A DNA stretch of 64,000 nt from Larsenimonas rhizosphaerae (GTDB lineage Bacteria; Pseudomonadota; Gammaproteobacteria; Pseudomonadales; Halomonadaceae). The stretch's first letter is position 1. Every line of letters starts with the position of its first letter. The stretch is from contig NZ_JAMLJK010000002.1 in assembly GCF_023700005.1 (NCBI RefSeq), positions 62,001 to 126,000 of the forward strand. Reading direction: 5' to 3'. The position numbers and the translations under genes are program-made. Under the pieces are notes generated by a model, which made no database searches, was not told the origin of the DNA, and saw only the letters and a list, made by a program, of their open reading frames with translations. Below are positions 44,658-53,714 of this stretch, one piece after another.

Positions 44658-44756
44658 GTTATGCCTTGTCTGGAAGTCGCTGGAGGAATCGTATCCTGAC
44701 GGTTGCGGGCGGGGCTGTCGAGGCCTGGTACCTGTTCAGCCGCCGCGATGTTCGAG

Positions 44757-45560
44757 TCAGTAGACCGAGGACGTTGACGGGGCGGCGCTGTCGTTGCCCT
44801 TGAACTCGCCGGCCCGTGCTGTCAGTGCGCCCATCAGCAGGCTGGTATCCACGCCCACGGCCACGAAGGTGGCGCCAAGCTCGAGATAGCGTCGGGCCAG
44901 TGCCTTGTCTGCCGACAGGATCCCGGCGGCCTTGCCGGCCGTTTGAATTCGGGTGAGGCCCTCTTCGATGGCCGATTGCACGGCCTTGTGGCCCGGGTTA
45001 CCGCGATGACCGAGTGAGGCGCTTAAATCCGCCGGGCCGATGAAAACCCCATCGACCCCGTCGACGCCGGCAATCTCATCGAGGTTTTCAAGCCCCTGGC
45101 GGGTTTCGATCTGCACCAGCAGGCAGATCTGGTCATCGGCGTGGGCGAGGTAATCCGGAATCGAGTTCCAGCGCGAAGCGCGAGCCAGGGCGCTACCGAC
45201 GCCGCGAATGCCGTCTGGAGGATAGCGAGTGGCGCGGACCAGCTCGCGGGCCTGTTCGGCGGTATCGACCATCGGGACCAGCAGGGTCTGCACGCCAAGG
45301 TCCAGATACTGTTTGATCGTTGCGGCGTCGCCTGCTGGGGGCCGGGCGACCGGTTGCGCCGGATAGGGTGCCATGGCCTGAAGTTGTTCGAGGATGGTAC
45401 GCAGGTCGTTCGGGGCGTGTTCGCCATCGATCAGAAGCCAGTCGAAGCCGGCATTGGCGGCAAGCTCGGCGCAGTAGCCGTTGGCGAGTCCGAGCCAGAG
45501 GCCGATCTGGGCTTCCCTGCGGCCAAGGGCCTGCTTGAAGGTATTGATGGGCATGTCCAT
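44757..45560 (-). CDS. hpaI: 4-hydroxy-2-oxoheptanedioate aldolase HpaI
   Basis: A 267-aa class II pyruvate aldolase of the HpcH/HpaI family. [13 protein letters not shown] near residue 40, [37 protein letters not shown] near 148-185 hold the metal Glu and Asp and the catalytic groups. It splits 4-hydroxy-2-oxoheptanedioate into pyruvate and succinic semialdehyde, the last step of homoprotocatechuate breakdown. GAGGAA precedes the ATG at 45560. Confidence 0.93.
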   Translation of the reverse strand: MDMPINTFKQALGRREAQIGLWLGLANGYCAELAANAGFDWLLIDGEHAPNDLRTILEQLQAMAPYPAQPVARPPAGDAATIKQYLDLGVQTLLVPMVDTAEQARELVRATRYPPDGIRGVGSALARASRWNSIPDYLAHADDQICLLVQIETRQGLENLDEIAGVDGVDGVFIGPADLSASLGHRGNPGHKAVQSAIEEGLTRIQTAGKAAGILSADKALARRYLELGATFVAVGVDTSLLMGALTARAGEFKGNDSAAPSTSSVY

Positions 45561-45781
45561 AAGGCGTTCCTCGTGCGTTATCGTGTGGAAATACGGCGTT
45601 GATCCGGGCGAACGTGTGACCGGTGTATATACCCTCGACGGGGCTGCCGCCGTCGACGGGGTATGAAGATTGATTCGTCAGCGTGTCGATGCCCCGGCGA
45701 GGCCATGGAGCGCCGCGCCTGTCGGTGGTTAAGATAGAGGCTTGTCGAGCGATAGCCCCGCGCGAACCCAGGAGTAATGTC

Positions 45782-46681
45782 ATGGCGCTGGAGCCCATTC
45801 CCAACATCACGATCGGTCAGGAGTATGACCAGCGGTACGCCGATGCCACCGTGCATTACGACGCACTGGGCCGCATGGCGGAGTTCTATGGGCGTAATAT
45901 GCCGGTGCATCATCATGACCGCTTCTTTCAGGTTCACTACGTCAAGCGTGGCATGGTGCGGGTCTATCTGGACGAGCGGCAGTTTCACCAGCAGGGCCCG
46001 ATGTTCTTTCTGACCCCACCGACCGTGCCGCACTCCTTCACGACCGAGGAGGGCAGTGATGGTCACGTGCTGACCGTGCGTCAGCAGCTGGTGTGGTCGC
46101 TGCTCGATGAGCTGCCCGAGCTGGGCGATGCCTCGGCGGTAGCACCTGTGTGCGTGGCGACCGGCCGGGTGAGCGACGAGGCGCGGCTTGACGTCAACCG
46201 CATCGAACGGCTGTTCGACGAGCTGCATCTTGAGTTCGAGGCCGACCGACCCGGGCGAGAGGGCGCGCTGACAGCGCTTACCCGGCTGATCTTCGTGAGC
46301 CTGTTTCGGCTCTCGGCCAATTCGCTGCCGGCACAGAGTGTACGGCACGACGAGCTGTCGCTGTTTCACCGCTTCAATCTGGAGATCGAGGCTCGCTACA
46401 CCGCCCACTGGACGCTGTCGGAGTATGCCCATGCGCTGAATGTGACCGAGGCCCGGCTCAACAGCGTCTGCCGCCGCATCGCCGGGGTGCCCAGCAAGCG
46501 TGTGGTGCACGACCGCGTGATGCAGGAAGCGCGGCGGCTTCTGACCTTTACCCGCATGAGTGTCAATGAGATCGGTTACCGGCTCGGGTTTCAGGACCCG
46601 GGCTATTTCTGTCGATTCTTTGCACGGCATGCAGCCACCACCCCCTCGGGTTACCGTCGCGATCAGCCGGGCCACCGGTAA
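45782..46681 (+). CDS. hpaA: AraC-family regulator HpaA
   Basis: A 299-aa AraC/XylS regulator. The N-terminal sensing cupin shows VHYDALGRMAEFYGRNMPVHHHDRFFQVHYVKRG and the LTPPTVPHSF...EGSDGHVLTVRQQLVW segment, closely similar to HpaA, which activates the 4-hydroxyphenylacetate hydroxylase genes hpaBC. The C-terminal two helix-turn-helix motifs follow (about 200-295, with RLGFQDPGYFCRFFARH). ATG 45782 follows AGGAG 8 bases upstream. hpaBC are not in the window. Confidence 0.88.
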   Translation: MALEPIPNITIGQEYDQRYADATVHYDALGRMAEFYGRNMPVHHHDRFFQVHYVKRGMVRVYLDERQFHQQGPMFFLTPPTVPHSFTTEEGSDGHVLTVRQQLVWSLLDELPELGDASAVAPVCVATGRVSDEARLDVNRIERLFDELHLEFEADRPGREGALTALTRLIFVSLFRLSANSLPAQSVRHDELSLFHRFNLEIEARYTAHWTLSEYAHALNVTEARLNSVCRRIAGVPSKRVVHDRVMQEARRLLTFTRMSVNEIGYRLGFQDPGYFCRFFARHAATTPSGYRRDQPGHR

Positions 46682-46693
46682 CCGGCCTGTCGT

Positions 46694-47494
46694 TCAGTCG
46701 AACGTCAGCGATACGCTGCCGAACGCGCCATAGTCGGCATCGATTCGGCTGCCCGAGGGGCATTCGATCGGACCGATGAACGAGCCTGACAGGATGATCT
46801 GACCGGCCTCGATGCGCTGGCCGTACGTCGCCATCCGCCGCGCCAGCCACACAAGGCCGGTGACCGGGTCATCCAGGACCCCGGCGCCAAGCCCCGTCGC
46901 GACCACGTCGCCATTGTGCTTGACGATCGAGCCGACCCAGCGCAGATCGAGCGCGCCTGGATCGTGGCGTTCGGCACCCAGCACGATGCCGGCATTGGCG
47001 GCGTTATCGGACACGGTATCGACGATCACGCGGGCCTGGCCGGTCTCCTCGTCCTTTCGCACGATGCGGGTATCGAGGATTTCGAGGGCCGGCGTCACGT
47101 ACTCGGTCGCGGCCAATACTTCCTCGCGCGTCACGTCACCTTCAAGCGGTGCCCTCATGACAAAGGCGATCTCCGCTTCAACGCGGGGCGCGATGAAATG
47201 GCCCCTGGGAATGACGGCGCCGGTGTCATGGCGCATGTAATCATAGAGTACGCCGCTGTCGGGCGTGGTGATGCCGAGGGCGTCCTGCATGACCTTGGAG
47301 GTCAGCCCGATCTTCCAGCCGAGAATGGCGTGATCCCGCGTCTTGCGCGTCATCTGGGCGGTCTGGATCGCGTAGGCATCGTCCAGCGTCATGTTCGGGT
47401 AGCGTCGGGACAGCAGTCCGATCTGCTCGCGGGTGGCTTCTGCGGTCAGCAGTGCCTCGGCCGCCTCGGCAACCTGGGTGTCACTCAGTGCCAT
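46694..47494 (-). CDS. hpaH: 2-oxo-hept-3/4-ene-1,7-dioate hydratase HpaH
   Basis: A 266-aa hydratase, the usual length. GWKIGLTSKVMQDALGI, RVEAEIAFVM (metal Glu) and NAANAGIVLGAERHDPGALDLRWVG are family features. It adds water to the dienoate made in the homoprotocatechuate route, giving the aldolase substrate. ATG 47494 has GAGG ahead and lies inside the end of hpaG, a 14-bp overlap. It is the last gene of the leftward operon hpaF-E-D-G-H. Confidence 0.92.
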   Translation of the reverse strand: MALSDTQVAEAAEALLTAEATREQIGLLSRRYPNMTLDDAYAIQTAQMTRKTRDHAILGWKIGLTSKVMQDALGITTPDSGVLYDYMRHDTGAVIPRGHFIAPRVEAEIAFVMRAPLEGDVTREEVLAATEYVTPALEILDTRIVRKDEETGQARVIVDTVSDNAANAGIVLGAERHDPGALDLRWVGSIVKHNGDVVATGLGAGVLDDPVTGLVWLARRMATYGQRIEAGQIILSGSFIGPIECPSGSRIDADYGAFGSVSLTFD

Positions 47495-48371
47495 GTCGTT
47501 CGTCCTCCACGCCATTGACCAGCCTGCCGATACCGTCGGCCTCGACCTCGATCACATCCCCCGGCTTGAGCCAGATCGGCGGATCGAAGCGGGCACCGGC
47601 GCCTGTGGGTGTGCCGCACACGATCACGTCGCCCGGCACCAGAGTGGTGAAGGTCGATACGTAATTCACGATATAACGAAAATCGAACATCATCCGTGAG
47701 GTGCGATCATTCTGGCGCACTTCACCGTTGACGCGGGTCGTCAGTTCGATGTCATCGAGTTGCTCCGCGCGCCTGAACGGCACGAGCCACGGGCCGATGG
47801 CACCGGTGGCGTCGAAGTTCTTGCCCTGGGTGACGTTGAACTTGGCGTGGCGAACCCAGTCGCGAATGGTGCCCTCGTTGCACAGCGTCAGCGCCGCGAT
47901 GTGCTCATAGGCCTTCTCGCGCGCAATCCGGCGGCCGCCCTTGCCAATCACGATGGTGACCTCGCCTTCGTAGTCGAGCTGCTCGCTTTCCGGCGGGCGC
48001 ACCAGGTTCTCGTTGTGGCCGACGAAGCTTCCGGGGAAGCGAATGAATAGCGATGGCTTGCTCGGCGCTGCCTGACCGTCCTTGTATTCTTCGTTGCGCG
48101 ACGGGAAATTGACGCCGACACAGATCATCTTCTCGGGATTGGCGACCGGGATCAGAAAGGTGACGTCATCTTCACGGTAACTCGGGCTGCGGCCATCGGC
48201 AGCGCTCAGCAGTTCGTCGATGGCACCGGCCTCGATGACTTCCTTGAGGCCCTTGAAGCGGGGGCCGAATTCCGGTGTCAGATCGACAATACCCGCGTCG
48301 GTAACGACGCCGTAGCGATCAGCGCCATTGGCACGAAAGGCCGCGAGGCGCGGGGGAAGGGCATTATTCAT
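47481..48371 (-). CDS. hpaG: FAH-family decarboxylase/isomerase HpaG
   Basis: A 296-aa fumarylacetoacetate-hydrolase-family enzyme. ICVGVNFPSRNEEY near 82-95, the metal-binding DYEGEVTIVIGKGGRRI near 133, and VIVCGTPTGAGARFDPPIWLKPGDVIEVEADGIGRLVN at the end. It fits 5-oxopent-3-ene-1,2,5-tricarboxylate decarboxylase of the homoprotocatechuate pathway. E. coli HpaG has two such domains; here there is one. Isomerisation is left to the separate HpaF. Confidence 0.88.
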   Translation of the reverse strand: MNNALPPRLAAFRANGADRYGVVTDAGIVDLTPEFGPRFKGLKEVIEAGAIDELLSAADGRSPSYREDDVTFLIPVANPEKMICVGVNFPSRNEEYKDGQAAPSKPSLFIRFPGSFVGHNENLVRPPESEQLDYEGEVTIVIGKGGRRIAREKAYEHIAALTLCNEGTIRDWVRHAKFNVTQGKNFDATGAIGPWLVPFRRAEQLDDIELTTRVNGEVRQNDRTSRMMFDFRYIVNYVSTFTTLVPGDVIVCGTPTGAGARFDPPIWLKPGDVIEVEADGIGRLVNGVEDERHGTE

Positions 48372-48413
48372 GGCGTGTCTCCTGATGGCCCGAGCGTGCT
48401 CGGGCCCTTTGAA

Positions 48414-49394
48414 TCATGGGGCGACGATGGGCGTGGCGTTGAGCTGGGAATCCACCGGTTCGAGGTTTTCGAACTCGGAGCCGTGCTCGAACCAGGAGCG
48501 CGGTGCCGGAGCGCCCCAGAGCGTCTGACGCTGAGGGTCTTTCAGATCCCACTTGATCGCTTCCAGATCCGGGTCGACGGTCTGGTAATCCGAGCAATAG
48601 ATCTCGATGCGGTGACCGTCCGGGTCGAGGATGTAGAGGAAGAAGGCGTTGGAGATGCCGTGGCGGCCCGGGCCGCGCTCGATGTTGTCGACGTAACCGG
48701 TGGTGGCCATCAGGTCACACAGATCGATGATGTTGAGCGGCGTCGGGACCCAGAACGCGGTGTGGTGCAGCCGCGGGCCACGGCCATTGGTGAAGGCCAT
48801 GTCATGCACGCCGCCCTTGCGGTGCGTCCATGCTGCCCATAGCTTGCCGCTTTCTTCATCCTCGGTGTACTCGGTCACGCGAAAGCCGATCTGGTTGTAA
48901 AAGTCGACAGACGTGTCCACGTTCGGAGAAAACAGATTGAAGTGATCGATGCGCAGCGGTTTGACACCCTTGTAGAGCGCGTACTGCTGATGAATGGGCG
49001 AGAGCCGGTCCATCTTGAAGTACAGCTCGATCGGTACATCAAAGCAGTCGGTGGTGCGTAGTGTGCGGCCCTGGTAGGGGCGTTCGACCCACTCGACCGG
49101 GTGGCCCCTGTCCTTGAACCAGTCATGGGCCTTGTCGAGTTCCTGCTCATCAAAGACCTTGAGCGAGAGCGATTTCACCACCGCGCGGTCGCTTTTTTCA
49201 AGCACGATGCAGTGGTGACCGCGCTCTTCCATCGCGCGCAGGTAGATGCGGCTGTCGTCCTCATCGGTGACCTGAAGGCCCAGGGTATCAACGTAGAAGT
49301 GACGGCTCCGGGCCAGATCGCTGACGCCGAACACGACGTGGCTCAGGCGAATGATGTTGAATGCAGGGTAAAGATTCGGTGTTGGAATAGGCAT
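48414..49394 (-). CDS. hpaD: 3,4-dihydroxyphenylacetate 2,3-dioxygenase HpaD (type I extradiol)
   Basis: A 326-aa vicinal-oxygen-chelate extradiol dioxygenase. Metal ligands are visible: His151 in LRIDHFNLFSP, His210/211 in RLHHTAFWV and Glu264 in DGHRIEIYCSDY. This matches the Brevibacterium/Arthrobacter homoprotocatechuate 2,3-dioxygenase type. E. coli HpaD belongs to the unrelated LigB (type III) class, so this enzyme is a different evolutionary solution to the same step. Iron or manganese could be the metal; sequence does not tell. Confidence 0.92.
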   Translation of the reverse strand: MPIPTPNLYPAFNIIRLSHVVFGVSDLARSRHFYVDTLGLQVTDEDDSRIYLRAMEERGHHCIVLEKSDRAVVKSLSLKVFDEQELDKAHDWFKDRGHPVEWVERPYQGRTLRTTDCFDVPIELYFKMDRLSPIHQQYALYKGVKPLRIDHFNLFSPNVDTSVDFYNQIGFRVTEYTEDEESGKLWAAWTHRKGGVHDMAFTNGRGPRLHHTAFWVPTPLNIIDLCDLMATTGYVDNIERGPGRHGISNAFFLYILDPDGHRIEIYCSDYQTVDPDLEAIKWDLKDPQRQTLWGAPAPRSWFEHGSEFENLEPVDSQLNATPIVAP

Positions 49395-49465
49395 GAAGAG
49401 ACTCCTTTTTTCGGCTCACGGATGTTTGAAAGGCGAGGCGGTCATGCGGCCTCGCGACAATGGCA

Positions 49466-50974
49466 TCATCCGAGTTTCGGCACCTGATGGGCCTTGCGTG
49501 GGAAGGAGACGTTGACGGTCTCCATGTAGAAATCGAACGACCAGTCACCGCCATCGCGGCCAATGCCTGATGCCTTGACGCCGCCGAACGGCGACTCCAG
49601 GTGACGGACGTTTTCGGAGTTGACCCAGATCATGCCCGCTTCCAGCTCGTCGGTCAGACGCATGGCGCGGTCGAGATCGTTGGTCCAGAGGTACGCGGCA
49701 AGGCCATACTGCGTGTCATTGGCCAGACGCAGTGCCTCGTCTTCATCCTTGAATGAAATGGCAGTAAGAACCGGGCCGAAGATCTCTTCCTGGGCGACCG
49801 TCATGTCATTGGTAGCGTTGGTAAAGAGCGTCGGACGGATGAAACAGCCTTCCTGGCCAACCTTCTCGCCACCGGCGGCGATGGTGGCCCCCTCTTCACG
49901 CGCCTTGTCGAAGTACGACAGCACCTTTTCTTCGTGCTCGGGGTGAATCAGCGGCCCAACCACGGTCTCCGGGTCCAGCGGATGACCGACCTTCACGCCG
50001 TTGGCGACCTCCGCCACGCGCCGCGTGACTTCTTCGTAGATGCTTTCCTGCACCAGCAGGCGCGAGGAGGACGTGCAGCGCTCACCATTGAGGGAGTAGA
50101 TCATGAAGGTGGCGGCGTTGACGGCGCGGTCGATATCGGCGTCGTCGAACACGATGACCGGATTCTTGCCGCCGAGTTCGAAGTGAAAGCGCTTCAGCGT
50201 TGGCGCGGCCTGAGCCATGATCAGCTGGCCGGTGCGGCTTTCACCGACGAAGGCGATGGCCTTGATGCCGGGGTGCTCGGTCAGCGCCTTGCCGGCGTCT
50301 TCACCCATCCCGTTGACCAGGTTCAACACCCCTTTCGGGAGGCCGGCGTCCTCGGCGATCTCGACCAGAAGCTTGGCGGTCATCGGCGAGAATTCGGCCG
50401 GTTTGTGCACCACGGTGCAGCCCGAGGCCAGCGCCGGGGCGATCTTCCAGGTCGAGAGCATGAACGGCGTGTTCCATGGCGTGATGACCCCGACCGGGCC
50501 CAGCGGACGTTTGGAGGTCACGTTCATCTGCGTATCGTTTCGAAGCGACAGTCCATCCTCGGCCTGTGGGGCGCGGTCGGCGAAGAAGCGGAAGTTGGCG
50601 GCGCCTCGAATGGCGGCCTTCGACATGAAGCGCAGCGACTGGCCGGTGTCCATGCATTCGGTAAAGGCGATTTCTTCGGCGCGGGCCTCGATCGCTTCGG
50701 CCACCTTGATCAGGATCGCGCGGCGCTCCTTGCCCGGGGTTCTGCTCCAGGTCTTGAATGCCTGCTCCGCGGCCCTGACGGCACGGTCGATGTCGCTGGC
50801 GCCACCGTGAGCGACGTCGGCCAGCGCGGTGAGGTCGATTGGCGACAGCGTTTCAAATGTCTTGCCGGAGTCGGCCGGTACCGACTCGCCGTTGATATGG
50901 TTCAAAACGCCCTGATCGCGAAAGCGCTTCATGTAGCCCTGTGCGCGGGCGATGTTGTCGTCCAGTTGGCTCAT
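49466..50974 (-). CDS. hpaE: 5-carboxymethyl-2-hydroxymuconate semialdehyde dehydrogenase HpaE
   Basis: A 502-aa aldehyde dehydrogenase. VGVITPWNTPFMLSTWKIAPAL, FVGESRTGQLIMAQAAPTLKRFHFELGGKNPVIVFDDADIDRAVNA and SLNGERCTSSSRLLVQ (catalytic Cys near 301) match HpaE. It oxidises the semialdehyde formed by HpaD ring cleavage. It lies between hpaF and hpaD in the same operon. Confidence 0.93.
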   Translation of the reverse strand: MSQLDDNIARAQGYMKRFRDQGVLNHINGESVPADSGKTFETLSPIDLTALADVAHGGASDIDRAVRAAEQAFKTWSRTPGKERRAILIKVAEAIEARAEEIAFTECMDTGQSLRFMSKAAIRGAANFRFFADRAPQAEDGLSLRNDTQMNVTSKRPLGPVGVITPWNTPFMLSTWKIAPALASGCTVVHKPAEFSPMTAKLLVEIAEDAGLPKGVLNLVNGMGEDAGKALTEHPGIKAIAFVGESRTGQLIMAQAAPTLKRFHFELGGKNPVIVFDDADIDRAVNAATFMIYSLNGERCTSSSRLLVQESIYEEVTRRVAEVANGVKVGHPLDPETVVGPLIHPEHEEKVLSYFDKAREEGATIAAGGEKVGQEGCFIRPTLFTNATNDMTVAQEEIFGPVLTAISFKDEDEALRLANDTQYGLAAYLWTNDLDRAMRLTDELEAGMIWVNSENVRHLESPFGGVKASGIGRDGGDWSFDFYMETVNVSFPRKAHQVPKLG

Positions 50975-51001
50975 CGAGAATTCTCCAGAGGAAGTAGTGG
51001 C

Positions 51002-51388
51002 TCACTGCTTGGACAGTCGGGAGTGGATCGGTGTGTCCTTCCAGCTCAGCGCGGCATCGATCTCGCGGATCTCGAGCGAAAGGGCGAAGTGCGGAGTGGA
51101 AAGCGGCGTGGCAAGCACGCTCTGCACGGCGGCGAACAGTCGGTCACCGGCGGCCTTGAGGTCGGCCTGGGTCCGGCCGCTGCCCACACTCAGGGTCATG
51201 GCCAGAAAGTCATTGTCCGGGTGGTCGTCGGCCACGATGCAGTGCTCGGCGGCAAAGGCGCGGATGCGAATGCCGGCGAGCGGAAAGAGGTCGCAGCCCG
51301 TCATCACCCGATGGGCGGCGAGGCAAACCTCGCGCACGTCAACGCGCTGTTCGAGGTGAGGTGAATATTCGATATGCAAGTGGGGCAC
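51002..51388 (-). CDS. hpaF: 5-carboxymethyl-2-hydroxymuconate isomerase HpaF
   Basis: A 128-aa tautomerase-superfamily isomerase. The GTG start at 51388 is chosen because AAGGAGA lies 6 bases upstream and the mature protein then begins with Pro (PHLHIEYS), the N-terminal proline needed for catalysis. LLAAHRVMTG-like and GSGRTQADLKAAGDRLFAAV segments follow. A longer in-frame ATG start would bury this proline and is rejected. It is the first gene of the leftward hpaF-E-D-G-H operon. Confidence 0.9.
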   Translation of the reverse strand: MPHLHIEYSPHLEQRVDVREVCLAAHRVMTGCDLFPLAGIRIRAFAAEHCIVADDHPDNDFLAMTLSVGSGRTQADLKAAGDRLFAAVQSVLATPLSTPHFALSLEIREIDAALSWKDTPIHSRLSKQ

Positions 51389-51444
51389 GTCGTTCTCCTT
51401 TGATGCCTGCAGCAGATGTGGCCGACCGCAGTACGTCTTGGTCG

Positions 51445-51456
51445 TTAATATATTAA
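51445..51456. promoter_or_regulatory. Palindrome upstream of hpaF
   Basis: TTAATATATTAA is an exact palindrome 57 bp before the hpaF start, in a local AT-rich stretch. A similar TTAATTATTAA occurs at 53900-53910 before the TRAP genes. It may overlap the -10 region of the hpa operon, where an HpaR site would be expected. Confidence 0.45.
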
Positions 51457-51682
51457 TGAGTTTATGGGGCTGCTGTGTCAAGGGGGTGTTTCTACTCATT
51501 TCGATCTACATGAAATGCGTTGGCCAGGAGCAGGCCATACCCTTCCTTCATGGCCGAAGGAGCGCCCTTGTGCCCTCCAGAGAGCATGGGCGTCCCCGAG
51601 TCATTCATAGATTAACGAGCGGAGAGGAGGCGTGGTGGCCGGGCCGACCAAGGTAGGGCGTGTATTTATGAAAAGTACAATC

Positions 51683-51707
51683 ATGAGGATGTAAAACACA
51701 TCCTCAT
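51683..51707 (+). promoter_or_regulatory. 25-bp inverted repeat before the hydroxybenzoate monooxygenase gene
   Basis: ATGAGGATGT and ACATCCTCAT are perfect 10-bp arms around AAAAC. TACAAT at 51676-51681 could be a -10 element, which would put the transcription start inside the repeat. It could be a repressor operator or a 5' RNA hairpin. No T-run follows. Confidence 0.5.
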
Positions 51708-51833
51708 CGTGACAGGGGGTGTTCAGCATGAACCGTATAAGGGCTGCGGATGCGGCGTGTTACCGGGGGTGCGCTCACTGAGGTGCCGCCATGCATGCCG
51801 TCCGGAGCCAACAGGTTCAATGAGGAGAAGACC

Positions 51834-53714
51834 ATGCAATTTCACCATTATGGCTACGTGTCCGGTGATCCCCGTGTTCAGCCGGCATCCGGCGAAGGGC
51901 TGGATCGCCCCGAGGTTTTGCCCGATGACGTCGATGTTCTGATCGTCGGTACCGGCCCTGCCGGCATGATCATGGCGGCGCAGCTGGCTCAGTTCCCCCA
52001 CATTCGTACCCGTATCATCGAGCGCCGGGCGGGCCGGCTCGAAATCGGCCATGCCGATGGCATTCAGGCCCGAAGCGTTGAAACCTTCCAGGCGTTCGGC
52101 TTCGCCGACCGGATCACGGCCGAGGCGTATCGCATTACTGAAATGGCATTCTGGAAACCGGATCCGAAACAGCCCGAGCACATCATTCGCACGGCACGTA
52201 CCCCGGATGACCCGGAGGGCATCAGTGAGTTTCCGCATCTGATCGTCAACCAGGCGCGTGTGCTCGATTATCTGGCTGAATCCGCCGCCAACGGGCCGGC
52301 CCGCATCCGCCCGGATTTTGGTATCGAGTTCAAGGGACTTGAGGTCGAGGAGCAGGGCGATTACCCGGTCAGGGTCTCGCTCAGGCATGTGGCCGGGCCG
52401 GATGAAGGTCGGGAACGTACGGTACGGGCCAAATATGTGGTCGGCTGTGACGGGGCGCGAAGCGGCGTGCGAAGCGCCATCGGGTGCACCCTTGCCGGCG
52501 ATCAGGCCAACCATGCCTGGGGTGTGATGGACGTACTGGCGCGCACCGACTTCCCGGATATCCGTACCAAATGTGCCATTCAGTCCCATTCCGGCGGCAG
52601 CATTCTGTTGATCCCGCGTGAGGGGGGGCATCTGTTTCGAATGTACGTCGATCTTGGCGAAGTGCCGGCCGATGGCAGCAGTGCCGTGCGCAACACGCCG
52701 ATCGAGCAGATCATCGCCAGGGCCAACGAGATTCTCACGCCCTACACACTTGATGTGCGAAACGTGGCCTGGCACAGCGTCTATGAGGTCGGTCATCGAC
52801 TGACGGACCGCTTCGATGACGTTGATAATCCGGACTCCGGGCAGCTGCCACGAGTATTCATCACCGGCGATGCCTGTCATACCCACAGCGCCAAGGCCGG
52901 CCAAGGCATGAACGTCTCGATGCAGGATGGCTTCAATCTGGGATGGAAGCTGGCCTACGTGCTGTCCGGTTGCAGCCCGGCGAGTCTGCTTTCGACCTAC
53001 TCCGCCGAGCGTCAGGTGGTTGCCAAAAACCTGATCGATTTCGACAGGCAGTGGTCGACGATGATGGCCAGGCGCCCGGAGGAGTTCGAGGATCCCAGCG
53101 AGCTGGAAGAGTTCTACACCCGCACCATCGAGTTTCCGGCCGGTTTCATGACCGAGTATGCGCCGTCGCTGATCACCCATGCAGACGATCATCAGGCGCT
53201 CGCGACCGGCTTTCCCATCGGCAAGCGCTTCAAGTCGGCAAGGGTCTCGCGGGTCTGTGACGGTAATCCGCTGCAGCTCGGGCATCAGGCCCGAGCCGAT
53301 GGGCGCTGGCGTCTTTACGTGTTCGCCGATGCCGCCACCGCCGAGGCCGACTCGACCACCCGGCGGCTGGCCGAATGGTTGACCCATGCGAGCGACTCAC
53401 CGCTCAAGGCGGTGCTGTCGGGTGGCGCGTGGGTTGACTGGTTTGACGTCAAGGTGATCTATCAGCAGCGGCACGAGGATATCGCGATCGGCGAAGTACC
53501 GAGCGTGTTCACGCCCGAGGTCGGCCCGTTCCAGCTGGTGGACCTTGAAAACGTCTACGGCGTGACGCCCGACGAGGATATCTTCGATGTGCGTGGCATC
53601 GACCGCGCCGGTGCGCTGGTCGTGGTCCGCCCGGATCAGTACGTGGCCAATGTTCTTCCCCTGACCGCCATTGACGAGCTGGCGGCCTTTTTCAATCCCA
53701 TCCTGACGCGCTAG
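51834..53714 (+). CDS. FAD-dependent 3-hydroxybenzoate 4-monooxygenase-like protein (MobA/phenol 2-monooxygenase family)
   Basis: A 626-aa class A flavin hydroxylase. FAD motif VLIVGTGPAGMIMAAQLAQ near residues 35-53, the second motif VVGCDGARSGVR near 205, and GDACHTHSAKAGQGMNVSMQDGFNLGWKLAYVL near 345-378 (FAD ribose). A C-terminal thioredoxin-like domain follows (about 450-620). The style is that of MobA, converting 3-hydroxybenzoate to protocatechuate. A GAGGAGA ribosome site precedes the start. No protocatechuate ring-cleavage gene is in the window. Confidence 0.88.
   Translation: MQFHHYGYVSGDPRVQPASGEGLDRPEVLPDDVDVLIVGTGPAGMIMAAQLAQFPHIRTRIIERRAGRLEIGHADGIQARSVETFQAFGFADRITAEAYRITEMAFWKPDPKQPEHIIRTARTPDDPEGISEFPHLIVNQARVLDYLAESAANGPARIRPDFGIEFKGLEVEEQGDYPVRVSLRHVAGPDEGRERTVRAKYVVGCDGARSGVRSAIGCTLAGDQANHAWGVMDVLARTDFPDIRTKCAIQSHSGGSILLIPREGGHLFRMYVDLGEVPADGSSAVRNTPIEQIIARANEILTPYTLDVRNVAWHSVYEVGHRLTDRFDDVDNPDSGQLPRVFITGDACHTHSAKAGQGMNVSMQDGFNLGWKLAYVLSGCSPASLLSTYSAERQVVAKNLIDFDRQWSTMMARRPEEFEDPSELEEFYTRTIEFPAGFMTEYAPSLITHADDHQALATGFPIGKRFKSARVSRVCDGNPLQLGHQARADGRWRLYVFADAATAEADSTTRRLAEWLTHASDSPLKAVLSGGAWVDWFDVKVIYQQRHEDIAIGEVPSVFTPEVGPFQLVDLENVYGVTPDEDIFDVRGIDRAGALVVVRPDQYVANVLPLTAIDELAAFFNPILTR

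Noticed and set aside
51723-53387. A 554-codon minus-strand frame opposite the hydroxybenzoate monooxygenase
   Set aside because: Antisense shadow of a gene with intact FAD motifs.
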